NCBI RefSeq assembly: GCF_019393635.1
Contig: NC_057862.1
Span: 700,727,825-700,791,824 of the forward strand
Direction of reading: 5' to 3'
From: Dromiciops gliroides
Taxonomy: Eukaryota > Chordata > Mammalia > Microbiotheria > Microbiotheriidae
Length of the DNA: 64,000 bases
The position numbers and the translations under genes are program-made. This document shows, piece by piece, positions 9,880-20,933 of this stretch. Positions within the stretch are counted from its first letter, which is position 1; each line of letters starts with the position of its first letter. The notes beneath the pieces are model-generated. The model was given only the letters and a program-made list of their open reading frames with translations. It searched no databases and was not told the origin of the DNA.

Positions 9880-10165
9880 GCAGTCTGACGGGTTCTTCCC
9901 TCTGGCATTCTCTCCTCACTCCGGCATCACCACCTTGGCTCCCTCCAAGTCTCAGCTAAAATCACACTTGGGGCAAGAGATCTTTCCTGGTCCTTCTTAA
10001 CACTAGTACCTTCCCCTGGTGAGTGTTCCCAGATTCTCCTTTCTCCATTATGTTGGTACATATTTGTTTACATACTGCTTCCCCCATTCAACTGTGAGCC
10101 CAAGGAAGGTTTCTGCCACATACACAACAGGCACTTAATCAATGCTTGCTGATTTGACATGGAGC
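9880..10165 (+). repeat. L2/CR1-type LINE 3' fragment
   Basis: Runs from a CTTCCCTCTGGCATTCTCTC-like stretch to TACATATTTGTTTACATACTG, TGAGCCCAAGGAAGG and GGCACTTAATCAATGCTTGCTGA, the order expected at the 3' end of L2/L3 elements. Confidence 0.55.
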
Positions 10166-10655
10166 TCAGGAAAAAGGATAGGACTGGACCAATGAAGTGG
10201 AAAATCATTTACTGAGATGATCCCTCAACCCACTGGAAATGATGAAATCCCCAAGAGACCCAGTCTAGATGTGAGAAGATAATTACTAATAATGGATTTC
10301 TAGGGGAGACCCAAAGATCAGTGTTAGTGCTCTCTCTCCCTCACTCCAGAAAGTTCAGCTCTTACCTGGGATGAACCCAAGGGAAACAAAGGAGATGGAA
10401 AGTGATTCTTTTGATGCAGGAACTTGCCCTTTTGCAAAATGTCTAGACCACCCTCAAGTCAATGGAACTGAATAATGCTATGACCAATTAGCTTAGATCA
10501 ATATACAATGACCCATCATTCTCTCTTTGCCCTCTCCTGCCCCTTGCTCTTCCTCTTTGGACTATATAGGTATGAAAGCCTGAGACTATGAGAAGTTAGG
10601 GAACACACAGTCAGTTCTTTACTGGTATATATGACATTAATTAATAATGAATGCT

Positions 10656-10845
10656 GGGGGCAGCTAGGTGGCGCAGTGGATAGAGCACCAGCCCTGGATT
10701 CAGGAGGACCTGAATTCAAATCCAGCCTCAGACACTAAACACTTGCTAGCTGTGTGACCCTGGGCAACTCACTTAACCTTCAATGCCCCGCAATTATTAG
10801 ATAGATAAATGAATAAACAAATAAATGAATAAAAAATAAAAATAA
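10656..10845 (+). repeat. Marsupial MIR-like SINE
   Basis: Full head GGGGGCAGCTAGGTGGCGCA, the box-like GAATTCAAATCC, AGCTGTGTGACCCTGGGCAA and a tail of AATGAATAAA-like units. Imperfect flanking AATAATGAATGCT / AATAAATGCT. Confidence 0.9.
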
Positions 10846-11479
10846 ATGCTTACTGCCAAAATGGGTACGGTAGCAATTAATATATAAATAGCAACTCATT
10901 TATAAAATACAGTAGCCACAATAATTTAAAAAAACACACAGAAGAGCAGGGGGCCCAGGCCAAAGCCCAGGGGACAACCACAGGAAGGCCACGTGCCTCT
11001 TCAAGGACCCAGAATGGACTTGCAGATGCTGTCTACATGGGACCTCCCCTTTCTCATGGTCTTCTCTTGGAGTCCGTCACTGCCAGAGAGAAATTCTGTT
11101 GGCGGTGGTTGCCAAGCATGCCAAGGCCTGCAGTGTGGAGAGAGGCTTATCCACCCTCTGTGGCCCTGAGGTTTGAGGGAGGACTGAGAACATGCACCGA
11201 GGAGCACCTGGTGACTCAGCAGACAAGCCTCTCTCCATCAACACTGTGCTTTGTGCCAGACCTAGCGGTGGCTACTAGGCCCAAGCGGGCACAGTCTCTG
11301 CCTGATGGAAACTGCTACTCTAATGGAGGAGACAAGGGCACCCGCACACACTGCTGTGTGTCTGTGTATGCACGCTTGTGTGTGCAAGCAGAGTCCCGGC
11401 TGGTTTTAGGGCTTTCTCCTTGGGATCAAGACTTCAGCAGGACCACCCCAAGGAGCAAACTCGGTGTCGCAGGCTCGCC

Positions 11480-11745
11480 CCTCCCATCCCCTCTCCTTCC
11501 AGTCCACGGCCCACACGCAGAACATGTTGCTCCCTCTTCTCCACCCCTCTCAGAAGCTCTGTCTCCCTGAAAGGTTCAGCTCAGAGACCACCTCTTCCAG
11601 GAAGCCTTCCTTGGCCCCTCCACATCCTGCATCTCCATCTCTCTGGGAGGGCAGGGGCTGGCCCGTTCTGTCCTGTTTTTGGACTGCAGGGTCTACAGAG
11701 CCTGACATGTGGGAAATGCTGGGTCAATGTCCACTGAACTGAATT
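11480..11745 (+). repeat. L2/CR1-type LINE 3' fragment
   Basis: GAGACCACCTCTTCCAGGAA, then GCCTTCCTTGGCCC and a terminal GGAAATGCTGGGTCAATGTC match the last part of L2-like ORF and tail in order. Confidence 0.5.
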
Positions 11746-11749
11746 CAAA

Positions 11750-14300
11750 GAAAAGGCACAGAGGCGCTGGGCACGAGGAGGAATATCATCCCAAAGTGAA
11801 AATGGCTAAGTGATAATGAACAAAAGGACTGCTACTGACATAAAAACAACTGACTATTCGTGTCAACCCTTCTGTGGCCTGTTGACACTCAGAGACCAAG
11901 ACCCATATAAAATGACAAGAAAACAAAGGAAACATGTGCTGCGCAATCAAAACTGTGCCGCCCTGACCTGCGGCAACTGAAAAATCAAAAGGCATTTAAG
12001 CCCCCCACAAATGACCCACGTGGCTACAGAAGCTTGTTTAGTATAAAGAGAACACAACTTGATGGTAAATTCTACGGGAGAATGCTGGAAGACGATGGGC
12101 GAGAGAACAAGCTTAGAGGAACCCTGCGTAGTGACTCAATTAAACCAGACCCTCCTGAGAATGTCTGAGGATGAAACAGATCAAAAGATCTGTCTCACTT
12201 CAACAACAGAGACAGTCCCTCCTGGTCCTATGCTCTCCGGACTCTTACCCGCTCAGCACCGAGGAAAACCAAGAGTACTGGAGCGGCTGGCCCCAACCAC
12301 GAACACTGAAAGGGGGCCTGTGCTGCCACTGATCCCAGTCACAAAACTCACCGGAGCACATCCCACCCTCAGAAAAGACAAGGAGGTTATCACGCTATGG
12401 GAAAAAACCAACAACACATTGGTATTCATAGCCCATCTCTACCTCAACTACTCAAAATCTCACTGGAGATATCTGTCCACAGACAGATGAAGGGGTTACA
12501 CAGGCTCTCAAAAATGACAGCACAATTAGAGTCCCCCGCAGATTCCAGTATCCATCTCTGCTAACCAGAAAGCAGCATTCAATTTAGGAAAACCAAAGGG
12601 CAATGGAAAGACTCGAATCTCCCAAACCCAATCCATACAAGGCCTTAAGAGATGCCACCAGAGAGATGCCATGGTGGAATCAATGGCTATGAGCAGAACA
12701 TCAGCTAAACAAGAAGACAGGTGGGTCCCAAAGGGGCTGGCTATGGTCCAAGGACACACCCTAGACAAAGTCTAGTTGAAAGAGATTGTGCAGGCATTGC
12801 TGGCCCCTTCAGAGGCTCTGGTCTGCATGTGGCATTTGCCATATACATCAAGCCTGAGGGTATCTCAGAGCTTCCTAGAAGGCATCCAGAATGACTCAGG
12901 TTGAGCTGACTCAGCACACAAGAAGAGTGTCTAGTCCAGGGGATGGGCAGGCACTACAGATGAACACAACACCAATATTCTTCCTGGAACAAAAGCCCAT
13001 CTTTGGAACTCCCAAGACAGGAATGTATCGTTACAAAAGGGCCAGCAAGAGTCAGCAAGCTCAGCCTCGGGCACCCCTCAGGGCCCCAACCTACTCTCTC
13101 CAACTCGGATGTTTTGGACTGGTCACCAAGGGCATCAGTCAAGAAAGTTTCCACCCACAGGATAGTGTCTACACTGATGAACCTTAGGTCCAGACACCCC
13201 ACATGCCACACTCTCCACCAGAGTTCCACGTGACAAGTTAAGAATGTGCCAGTGTCACAGAGAGCCACCAGGAGGAAGAGCAGAGCTTCTGGGCACCAAG
13301 AAAGAGGCCCATGTCCCCCACAGTTCCTCCTGACTCTCCTGGGCCCATCTGACGAAGGACTTCCCTCGAGCAGTGGCCTCCGAAGTGGAGAGGTGGGAAG
13401 AAAACGTTGGAATCTCTGCTTATGTTTATTTTTAATCTCAATAAAACAAAAACCTAAAAATAAGGAGATCAGGCCTTACAAAAGATTCAATAGCTGGTCT
13501 CCCCCCCCCCCATATCAGACAGCTCCCTATCACATAAACCAGACCAACCATCATGAAAAGGACTTGAGAGCCCCAAGTGATAGAAGGGGAGCCCCCTTCA
13601 GTCCATTGTGGCATCCTGCAGGAGGTGACTTGTGGCTTTATGGATGATCTGACCTCATTTTAAACTAACTCAAGATGGAAGAACTGATTGACCCGGCAAG
13701 CCCGAGTGAGCAATGAGCCAACAGTCCAGCCAACATTCCTTCCTCAGCCGGGAGGAACGCCTGGCCACAGCCACCTTACAAACCAAAACCAAATACAATC
13801 GACCTTACGGGGAAGATGGATTTTTCCATCCACAGTCATTAATGGCTAACCTCCCCCCTGACCACTTAAAAATAAAGCTTTTCTTGCCAACAACGTTGTG
13901 GTTGGCCAACATCCTGACACTTAAAAAAAAATTGGAAGTCCAATTCTCACTTGCTTCAAACTCTCCTAGGTCAAGTGCTTCACCAGTTTAAAACATAAAA
14001 ACGTTTGCCAGAACAACTGAAAGGTGTCTGGGAAGACAGACACTCGCTGACTTCCAGCTGAACATCTGTCTAACAGGCAGGTGAGACCAGCCGATCTGTG
14101 AGCAACTCCATTTACCATCCCCAACAAAATGGCGCACAGTGGGTGCTCAACTGACATGGCTGGATTGAGCTGCTGGCTCATCTTTGTCAACTGACATTAG
14201 TAAAAGCTCAGGGCAGGCAAAAGCTGGAGCACCCAGCACCAAGCCTTTTAAAAACAATGAAGCTCAATCGCATTGTTCTCACAACAAAAGGAGGTTTCTT
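11750..14300. other. Unassigned intronic block
   Basis: 2.5 kb with base composition different from the GC-rich surroundings (many AACA, CAAA, CTCA words on the plus strand). It has no SINE, L1 or L2 signature I recognise. It holds an open frame of 143 codons (12059-12490, plus) without recognised motifs, and an AATAAA at about 13870 followed by T-rich sequence. It could be an old LTR retroelement or DNA transposon; I cannot show which. Confidence 0.4.
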
Positions 14301-15081
14301 CACCACTGCTGCTGAACCTTCGACACCTCCTGGTTGCTGTTGTGTGTCTATTCCTAAGGAAGGGAGCATCCACAGACGGCAGCTTTCCCTCCGACCCAGG
14401 GACAGCTAACCAAGCGGGGGCTCCAAGGGCTTCAAGTTGCTAGAAGCTGTGGGGATGCTAAGCCCGTTCTCTGCTTTGGGAGGGGGCCACCCCAACAGTC
14501 CCCATTCAGACCCAAGGCAGGAGAGCACGCCAGAGAAACGCAAGGTTTCCTGCAAACCAAACCAGCTCATACTGCAGGACAGCACAGACAATGAAAGAAC
14601 ACAGCTCTGTGTCACTGGCCTGCTCGCCAGAGAGGAAGACAAGCACAGCAGTAAACACAAGCTTCCGTGGCCCTCGCTGGCCTACGCCGGCCCACGCCGG
14701 CCCGCGCCAGCCCCCTTCGTTATTGTAACGGTCCTCCCCACTGGGACTCCAGTGTCAGCACCCCTCCAGGTGGGAGAAGGCAGGCCCACGTTCAGACAAG
14801 CTATACCAGGGCACCAGATCGAGAGCCTGAGGCCCCCCTCACCAGAACAGCCTCGCTGGGAGTCTTCTCTCCATGCTCTGGCTCTTTAAATGCTTTGTCC
14901 TCTCTGACGGAAGAACCTGGAGGTTCTTCACCTGGGAGGCATTTAGCTGGGAAGTGACCCCGAAAAGACCCACTGCCCGCAATCGTGCCTTCAGTCCACA
15001 CTGTCCTGTGGCCCCCGCACAGCCCTCTGCTCTCTCCCTTTTAAGGGCACTGTGAATGTCTCTGCCCCCCCCCCCCTTTAC

Positions 15082-15241
15082 CTCCAGGGTCTTTGTCGGG
15101 GTTGTACTCTAACGCGTTGTTGCAGATGAGATCAATGTCGTTCAGGAAGTCCTTAGCGGTTAGATAGTTGTGTTTATCAATCCTGGTAATGACTGTGGAT
15201 AAGTCCATGGGCTCCTTGATCACCTCCAGATAATCAGACAC
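15082..15241 (-). CDS. ATAD2B: ATAD2B coding exon N: bromodomain core with the acetyl-lysine-binding Asn
   Basis: Encodes residues 665-717 plus one base of Asp718: VSDYLEVIKEPMDLSTVITR, IDKHNYLTAKDFLNDIDLIC, NNALEYNPDKDPG. The Tyr-Asn pair at 710-711 (in EYN) is the conserved pair that recognises acetyl-lysine; human ATAD2 has Tyr1063 and Asn1064 there. Acceptor TTGTTGTAG; donor GGAG/GTAAAG, followed directly by a run of 12 G. The SDYLEVIKEP and DKHNYLTAKDF segments separate ATAD2B from ATAD2. Confidence 0.97.
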
Positions 15242-16787
15242 CTACAACAAGAGGGCACACTCAAGCAAAGACTTTCCTGGAACTAGGCTTATTTTGGTTT
15301 GCTCCTCCAGCCTCCCCGAGAAAGAGTCTGGGGACAGAGGGAAACAAGCAGAGATGAGCCCAAGGGGCCAAGCAGGAACAGGAGCTAGTTCTGGGCTCTG
15401 GCGAGAGCCACATGAGCTCAGGGCAAGGGGCCAGAGCAAGAAGCAGCTCCTTGCGAAGGGAGTCTGGCACAAGCTGTCCCCAACCCCCCACTGTCACCAC
15501 TTCTCAAAACGCCCGAGGGCACAGCCCAGGCACCCTGTCCTTTGGAGATACTACAGAAGTTCGGGCCTACTCCCTTGCCCACAGCCCCTGCCTGGTGGCC
15601 AAATCAGCCCTCTCGCCTCGAAGGTGTCAAGTCTTGGCTTCACCGCTGACCTCGGGGTCTGGGAGAAGAGATGGAAAGCTCTGCCCCCCACGCATCAGGG
15701 AGAGGCGGGGTGTCTTTGCAAGAGGACACCCCTACCTCTGCAGAGCTCTCAGCCCCCAGGCCTGGTCTTGGTGCCCCTGAGCACTCAGAAGCAACTATTA
15801 GGGACAAGACAGATGACTGCTGCTCTGGCCCCCAGATGAAGGGCCAGATGATCACAACGGTGCCCTGGGATACAGGAAAGTCATCGGCTTTCCTGAGAGC
15901 AAATTAGGGGACGTTTTTATAGCCACCACCAAGGGGTTCATGTCGAAAACCGAATTTTTCTGTGAAACTGTTTTGCAAGGGGTGGGCTGAAGACACCGTT
16001 CTCCTCCAGCTAGCCTCTCATGCAATTCTCCCCTGTCATCAGAAGACGTGGACGTGTTTCCTGTCTCTGATCACTGCTGGTGAGGGGAGGTGAGACAGAT
16101 CACGTCCTGCCTGGGAAATGACTCTTCTCTGAAATGGTCATGATAAGCAGGACCCTCCAAGGAGAGAAGTGACCCCACCTCGATCTCTTCCTTAAGCCTC
16201 CTCTCCTCACATTCCCACCCACCTGCTGCTGGGATTCCTATGGCTCTGGGCCTCCAGGAGCATGCTGGGAACTAGTGAAGAAGGGGTGCCTGGGGAGGAC
16301 AGAGCAATAGCAATGCAGCCCACAGGCCTCCCGGAACAAGCAGTGTCCTCTCTGCTCTAACCAGGTGGTCCCAGACCTGGGCCCAAACCTGAGGAGCCCT
16401 GAGCCAAAAGCGGAGCTGGCTCCAGACCTGGCAAGGGGACCAGGCCCGGGAGGGGCAGCCCCAGGGCTGTGGAATGCAGGCAAGCGACCATGACTCCCAA
16501 TTATGACATTTGCAGGCAAAGCCCCATGCAGACTCCTCTTTCAAGGGGGTGCAGAGCTCCCCAAAAACAATCCCAACATCACCTAATGTGTCCCTGGGGG
16601 ACATCACGAGAGCAGCAATGGAAGCCAAGGGAATAATCAATCGGTCAAAAGGAAGACTGAAGGGTCTGCCCTCTTCCCAAACCGTGTAATAGCACCAAAG
16701 GACAGAGGCTCACAGGGATGTCACAGGAAAACAACTACCCCAAGCCAAAGACACAGTGATCACAAGGAACTGCACAGACACAACACG

Positions 16788-17433
16788 AGGGGGGGAGGGA
16801 GGGAGGAAGTTGGGAAGGAAGGAAGTCGGGAAGGGAGGAAGGAAGTAGGGAAGGAAGGAAAGAGGGAAGGAAAGAAGGAAGGCGGGAAGGAAGGAAGTAG
16901 GGAAGGAAGGAAGGAAGTAGGGAAGGAAGGAAGGAAGTAGGGAAGGAAAGAAGGAAGGTGGGAAGGAAGGAAGTAGGGAAGGAAGGAAGGAAGGAAAGAG
17001 GGAAGGAAAGAAGGAAGGAAGTAGGGAAGGAAGGAAGGAAGGAAGGAAAGAGGGAAGGAAAGAAGGAAGGAGGGAAGGAAGGAAGGAGGGAAGGAAGGAA
17101 GGAGGGAAGGAAAGAAGGAAGTAGGGAAGGAAGGAAGGAAGGAAAGAGGGAAGGAAAGAAGGAAGGAAGGAAGTAGGGAAGGAAGGAAGGAAGTAGGGAA
17201 GGAAGGAAGGAAAGAGGGAAGGAAGGAAGGAAGGAAGGAAGGAAGGAAGGAAGGAAGGAAGGAAGGAAGGAAGGAAGGAAGGAAGGAAGGAAGGAAGGAA
17301 GGAAGGAAGGAAGGAAGGAAGGAAGTTAGGAAGGAAGGAAGGAAGTTAGGAAGGAAGGAAGGAAGGAAGGAAGGAAGGAAGGAAGGAAGGAAGGAAGGAA
17401 GGAAGGAAGGAAGGAAGGAAGGAAGGAAGGAAG
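16788..17433. repeat. (GGAA)n microsatellite with AGTAGGG and AAGAGGG variants
   Basis: About 645 bases of GGAA units on the plus strand (TTCC in the gene's direction). The first 440 bases are interrupted at intervals by GTAGGG and AAGAGGG variants; the last 210 bases are nearly pure GGAA apart from two GTTAGG interruptions. Entirely purine on one strand. The 230-codon Phe-Leu-Pro-Ser frame on the minus strand is an artefact of the repeat. Confidence 0.97.
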
Positions 17434-17659
17434 AACCACCCAAGATGTTCAAACATGGAGTTCGAACTCTCAGAAGAGGGTCAGAAGAGGGTCAGCAGAG
17501 GTGACCTCAGGTGTGTCCAAGATGGAATCTATTATTCCAGGATAAAGACTGTGATTAAAACTACTACTGAGGTCTCCAAATGGAAAATTTCTTCCACCAT
17601 CAACATCAACCACACTTGTACAAGTACACAAATGCAGACACGCACACACGCGGATACAT

Positions 17660-17677
17660 GAGCGCGTGCGCGCACAG

Positions 17678-17720
<43 letters not shown>

Positions 17721-17722
17721 GA
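17660..17722. repeat. Alternating purine-pyrimidine tract, (AC)19 with GCGC flank
   Basis: GAGCGCGTGCGCGCACAG is followed by (AC)n at 17680-17718 and CGCG. Such runs are prone to form left-handed DNA. Confidence 0.85.
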
Positions 17723-18180
17723 GCACCAAGGAGCCAGAAATTTCCCACTGGGAGCAGAGAGGAACCCCCACTGCACAGGTGCGGGCATGCACTGGGCACC
17801 AGCCTCCGGGAATGGAGTCCTTGCAGGCTCAGCTGTCCCCATAAGCAGCTTCATGCCAAAGGGCTTGGGGTCAACATTGGCACCTCCACCCCCCAACATT
17901 CTGCCTGGAGGAGCTTTATCCTGGAATAAAAATCATCTGCTATGGACAGCTGCCCAAAGGAATTGAAAACTGCCAAGCCAGTGATCAGAAGGCACAAGTG
18001 GGGCTTAAAGTGGCTCAGAGTGTGCCCAAGAACCGGCCACCAAAGTCGCTGATGACAAGAGAGGATGACCACACGGGTACAAAACTGGCGGCAGAGGGGA
18101 GCGTGTGCCCACGCCTTTTCCAATTTTTTCTTTTTAGGCAGTTCAACCTCACTGTTTGCACCCTACTACGGGAACAAGAC

Positions 18181-18377
18181 CTCTTCAATATCCACCGGTT
18201 TGCTGAAGATGCTAAAGCGCTTGTCTGTGGCCAGCCTCTTGGTCACGTCCCTGAGAAACAGCCGCAGCTCTCGCAAGGTGTTCTCCTCCTGGTCCTCCAT
18301 TCGGGTTTTCTCCGATTCTGACAACTGGCGGGATGGAGAAGGTAGCGCCAGAGGCAGGACCTCCATAGCGTACAGAG
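18181..18377 (-). CDS. ATAD2B: ATAD2B coding exon M: bromodomain helix Z and the acetyl-lysine shelf
   Basis: Encodes residues 600-664: LYAMEVLPLALPSPSRQLSE, SEKTRMEDQEENTLRELRLF, then LRDVTKRLATDKRF and SIFSKPVDIEE. The N-terminal bromodomain helix (NTLRELRLFLRDVTKRL) and the ZA-loop shelf are here. Human ATAD2B has the shelf Asn-Ile-Phe and ATAD2 has Arg-Val-Phe. This sequence has Ser-Ile-Phe at 654-656 (codons AGC ATC TTC). Acceptor CGTTTTCAG. The donor GAG/GTCTTG is weak but is the only one that keeps phase with the next exon. Confidence 0.95.
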
Positions 18378-20797
18378 CTGAAAACGACAGGAGAAGAGGG
18401 GTGTTCAAGGGGAGCCGGGAGAACCAGCGCAGCAGCAGCGCCTCCACTCACAAGGGTGGGCACAGGGCCCAAACCTGCCCAAAATGTTGCCCTGGGGTGG
18501 CCTTTTTGTACCCACCCGAGTGTGGCAGTGGGAGGGCTGGCTGCCCTGAGCACCTTTGTCACAGCTGGAGCGGGAAAGAATCCCACCATCTAGGACAGTG
18601 TGGGAACAGGGCACGTGCACCCCAGGGCACCCAGGGCCACAGAGGGTCTGCAGATGAATGCCACACCAGCAGGCTCCAAAGGGACAGACAGCCAACGGGA
18701 CTCACACTCCCGATCCCAAAGCACTCAAAAGAGCAAGTTACAAAATAAAAACCTCCTCACAAATGCAGACTGATGAGAAGAAAGGGCCCGACATGCCACT
18801 GCTGGGCAGAAACCCCGAAGGGGATACAAGACAGCAAGAAGGTACAAGGCCGGCAAGCCTTCTCCCATTAGCAAACATCAGGAAATAAAGCAGAGAAACA
18901 TGGGTAGAGCAGCAGGAGCCCCAAGAAGGAGGGCACTAAAGATGGCAAAGAAAGAAACAATGGGCAGGATGGGTGGCAGGGCCTCAGTCAGGGCAAGACA
19001 TTTCTCCCTCCCTCCCTGTCTGTCTGTGTCTGCCCCCCCCATCCACCCTCCCTCACTGCCCTCCCCCACCCCAGGGCACTCTGGTGTTGCCCCTTAGATC
19101 TAAGGAGCTCCAGGAGGACAAGCTGCCTCTGACCCCCCGCCCCCATGCCCCCACGGCCAGGAGAAGACAGTGCCAAGCACACAGGAGGCTTCCTTCTGTG
19201 ACTGATCTCGCCCTGACCAATCTCAGCCTTGGATCACTCCCCACGCTCGTGCTGCTCCAGGGCACCCCCTCAACAGCCCTTGGCAGCTCCCCCTACCACC
19301 CTGAGCTGAGACTCATGGTTTATAGAAAAATGGCGGCCACTGGCCCTGGGCCCCCTTTTCTCCCCTCCTCACCTCCCATCACATCCCCTTCTACCCCTCC
19401 ACTCTTACTTTCAGCATCTCCTTCCCTCCTGCCTCCCTCGTCCTCACCAACGCCGGTCCCCTTCCTTCTCGGTCCTTTCTGGCCAGACTCCCCCAGAAGG
19501 TGTCTACACCAGGGGCCTCCACTCTATCTCCTCTCACTGTCTTCTTACAATCTGGCTTCTGAGCTCAGCCTTCCGGTGACCAGTCATCTCTCACTGGCCA
19601 AACCCAGCAGCCTTTTCTCTACAGGCTGCTCTCTCCTTCTCTCTGTTAGGTTTGCAGGTCATGGCCACCGATTACAGAGGTTACCCAAGGCTCTGTCCTG
19701 GGTCATCTTCCCTTCTCCCTTGATTATATGGTGACCCTGTCACCTCCCATGGATTTTATGACCATCTCCAGGCTGATGAGTCCGGGATCTACCCATCCTG
19801 ACCCAAACTCCCTGCCAGTCTCCAATCTCACACCCCCAACTCCCTTTCTGGGTGCTCTTTCCAATGAAACTCGTGGTCCTTCCCCCAAGCCCACAGCCTT
19901 CACCTTTCCTGTTACTGCAGAGGTGCCCCCTCCTCCCGGTCCCTCAGGCTCCCACCCGGAGCAGACCCTCATCTCCTCACACCTGACCCAGTGCAGGAGC
20001 AGCCAGCTGGGGGCGGGGGAGGGGGGGAGAGGGTTTGCTGCCCCAAGTCTCTCCTCGTTCTGGCCCATCCTCCATTCAGTCACCAAAGAGATTTTCCCAG
20101 AACACGTCACCCCCTACTCAGACAGCTCCAGGTGGCCCCCAATGCCCTCCAGTATCAGACACAAAATGCCCTCTCCCCGTAGAGTGATGTTGGGGCCCGG
20201 GCTACTGTGACAACTCGGTGCTCTCTGGCTCCCCAAGGCTCCTCTTCTCTGTCCTAACACCCCAAGTTCCTTCTCTGGATCCTCTGATGACCTTCGCCCC
20301 CACCCCAGCCACCCGCCTCCAAATACTCCACTTTGGCCACGTCTTTCCTGACCCAGGGTGCCCAAGGCAGCAAGCAGGCCTCCCAGCTAATGTCCCTTAG
20401 ACTCCTTACTGAGGCCGCAAAGCTTGTGACGGGCCTTGCAGGCCTGCGAGGGCAGGACCCGCAGAAGAGAACAGCCCCTTGGCCAGGCCATGTTTGCAGC
20501 CACCCATGTCCAAGAAGGGCCCGAGCACGTGCCGGACACCCCCAGCTACCCTCAGGCCCCGGGACCCAGGCACACAAGGACAGGCCGTGCCGGTCAGACT
20601 GCAGAGGTACGAGGAGTAGAGAACAAATGATGGGCTGGCTGGGCCTTAGCAGACCAGAACCCTGAAATGTCAGAACATCCTCCTGCAGAAGTGACCCCTG
20701 GCCAGGCACAAACCCAAGCAAGGGGGGACTCGCGAAAGGACTGCCCGCCCCAGCCCACCCCACCGGCCTCCCGTGGGTGAATGGGGTTTGGCCTTAC
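18378..20797 (-). other. ATAD2B: ATAD2B intron L-M
   Basis: 2.4 kb. The part next to exon M (18378-19330) is GC-rich without a recognised element; 19340-20400 resembles an L2/CR1-class LINE on the plus strand. Confidence 0.65.
19340..20400 (+). repeat. Probable L2/CR1-class LINE remnant
   Basis: Segments in order resemble the reverse transcriptase part of L2: CAAGGCTCTGTCCTGGGTCA, CCAGGCTGATGAGTCCGGGA, a CTCCAGGTGGCCCCCAATGC-like piece and CCAGTATCAGACACAAAATG. No intact frame. Confidence 0.5.
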
Positions 20798-20933
20798 CAG
20801 TTTTTTTCCTTCTTGGCGGCGGCATCGATGCCTGGTTGAGAATCAACTCCTGGAAAAACTTCAGTCTGTCTTCTTCAATGGGCCTTTGAATATACAAGAC
20901 CTCTTCATACTGGATTCTAAATATACATTTAAC
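20798..20933 (-). CDS. ATAD2B: ATAD2B coding exon L: end of the second AAA+ domain
   Basis: Encodes residues 554-598 plus one base of Ala599: VKCIFRIQYEEVLYIQRPIE, EDRLKFFQELILNQASMPPP and RRKKT. Acceptor CTGGCGTAG; donor ACTG/GTAAGG. The KFFQELILNQ helix ends the AAA+ part. The PPPRRKK stretch starts the basic linker to the bromodomain and could serve in nuclear localisation; that reading is inference. Confidence 0.95.

Larger units (their letters stand above)
9319..15081 (-). other. ATAD2B: ATAD2B intron N-O, splitting the bromodomain
   Basis: 5.8 kb. Contains L2/CR1-type tails near 9425-9480, 9880-10165 and 11480-11745, a MIR fragment near 9700-9850 and a SINE at 10656-10845. The block from about 11750 to 14300 is unlike these families and unassigned. 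The G12 run lies at the donor end (15065-15076). Confidence 0.7.
15242..18180 (-). other. ATAD2B: ATAD2B intron M-N, with GGAA array
   Basis: 2.9 kb between the two main bromodomain exons. The first 1.5 kb is GC-rich and without a recognised element. The rest holds the GGAA array (16788-17433) and an alternating purine-pyrimidine tract (17660-17722). Confidence 0.8.

Noticed and set aside
16760..17452. A 230-codon Phe-Leu-Pro-Ser frame on the minus strand
   Set aside because: Translation of the TTCC strand of the GGAA array; no unique sequence inside.
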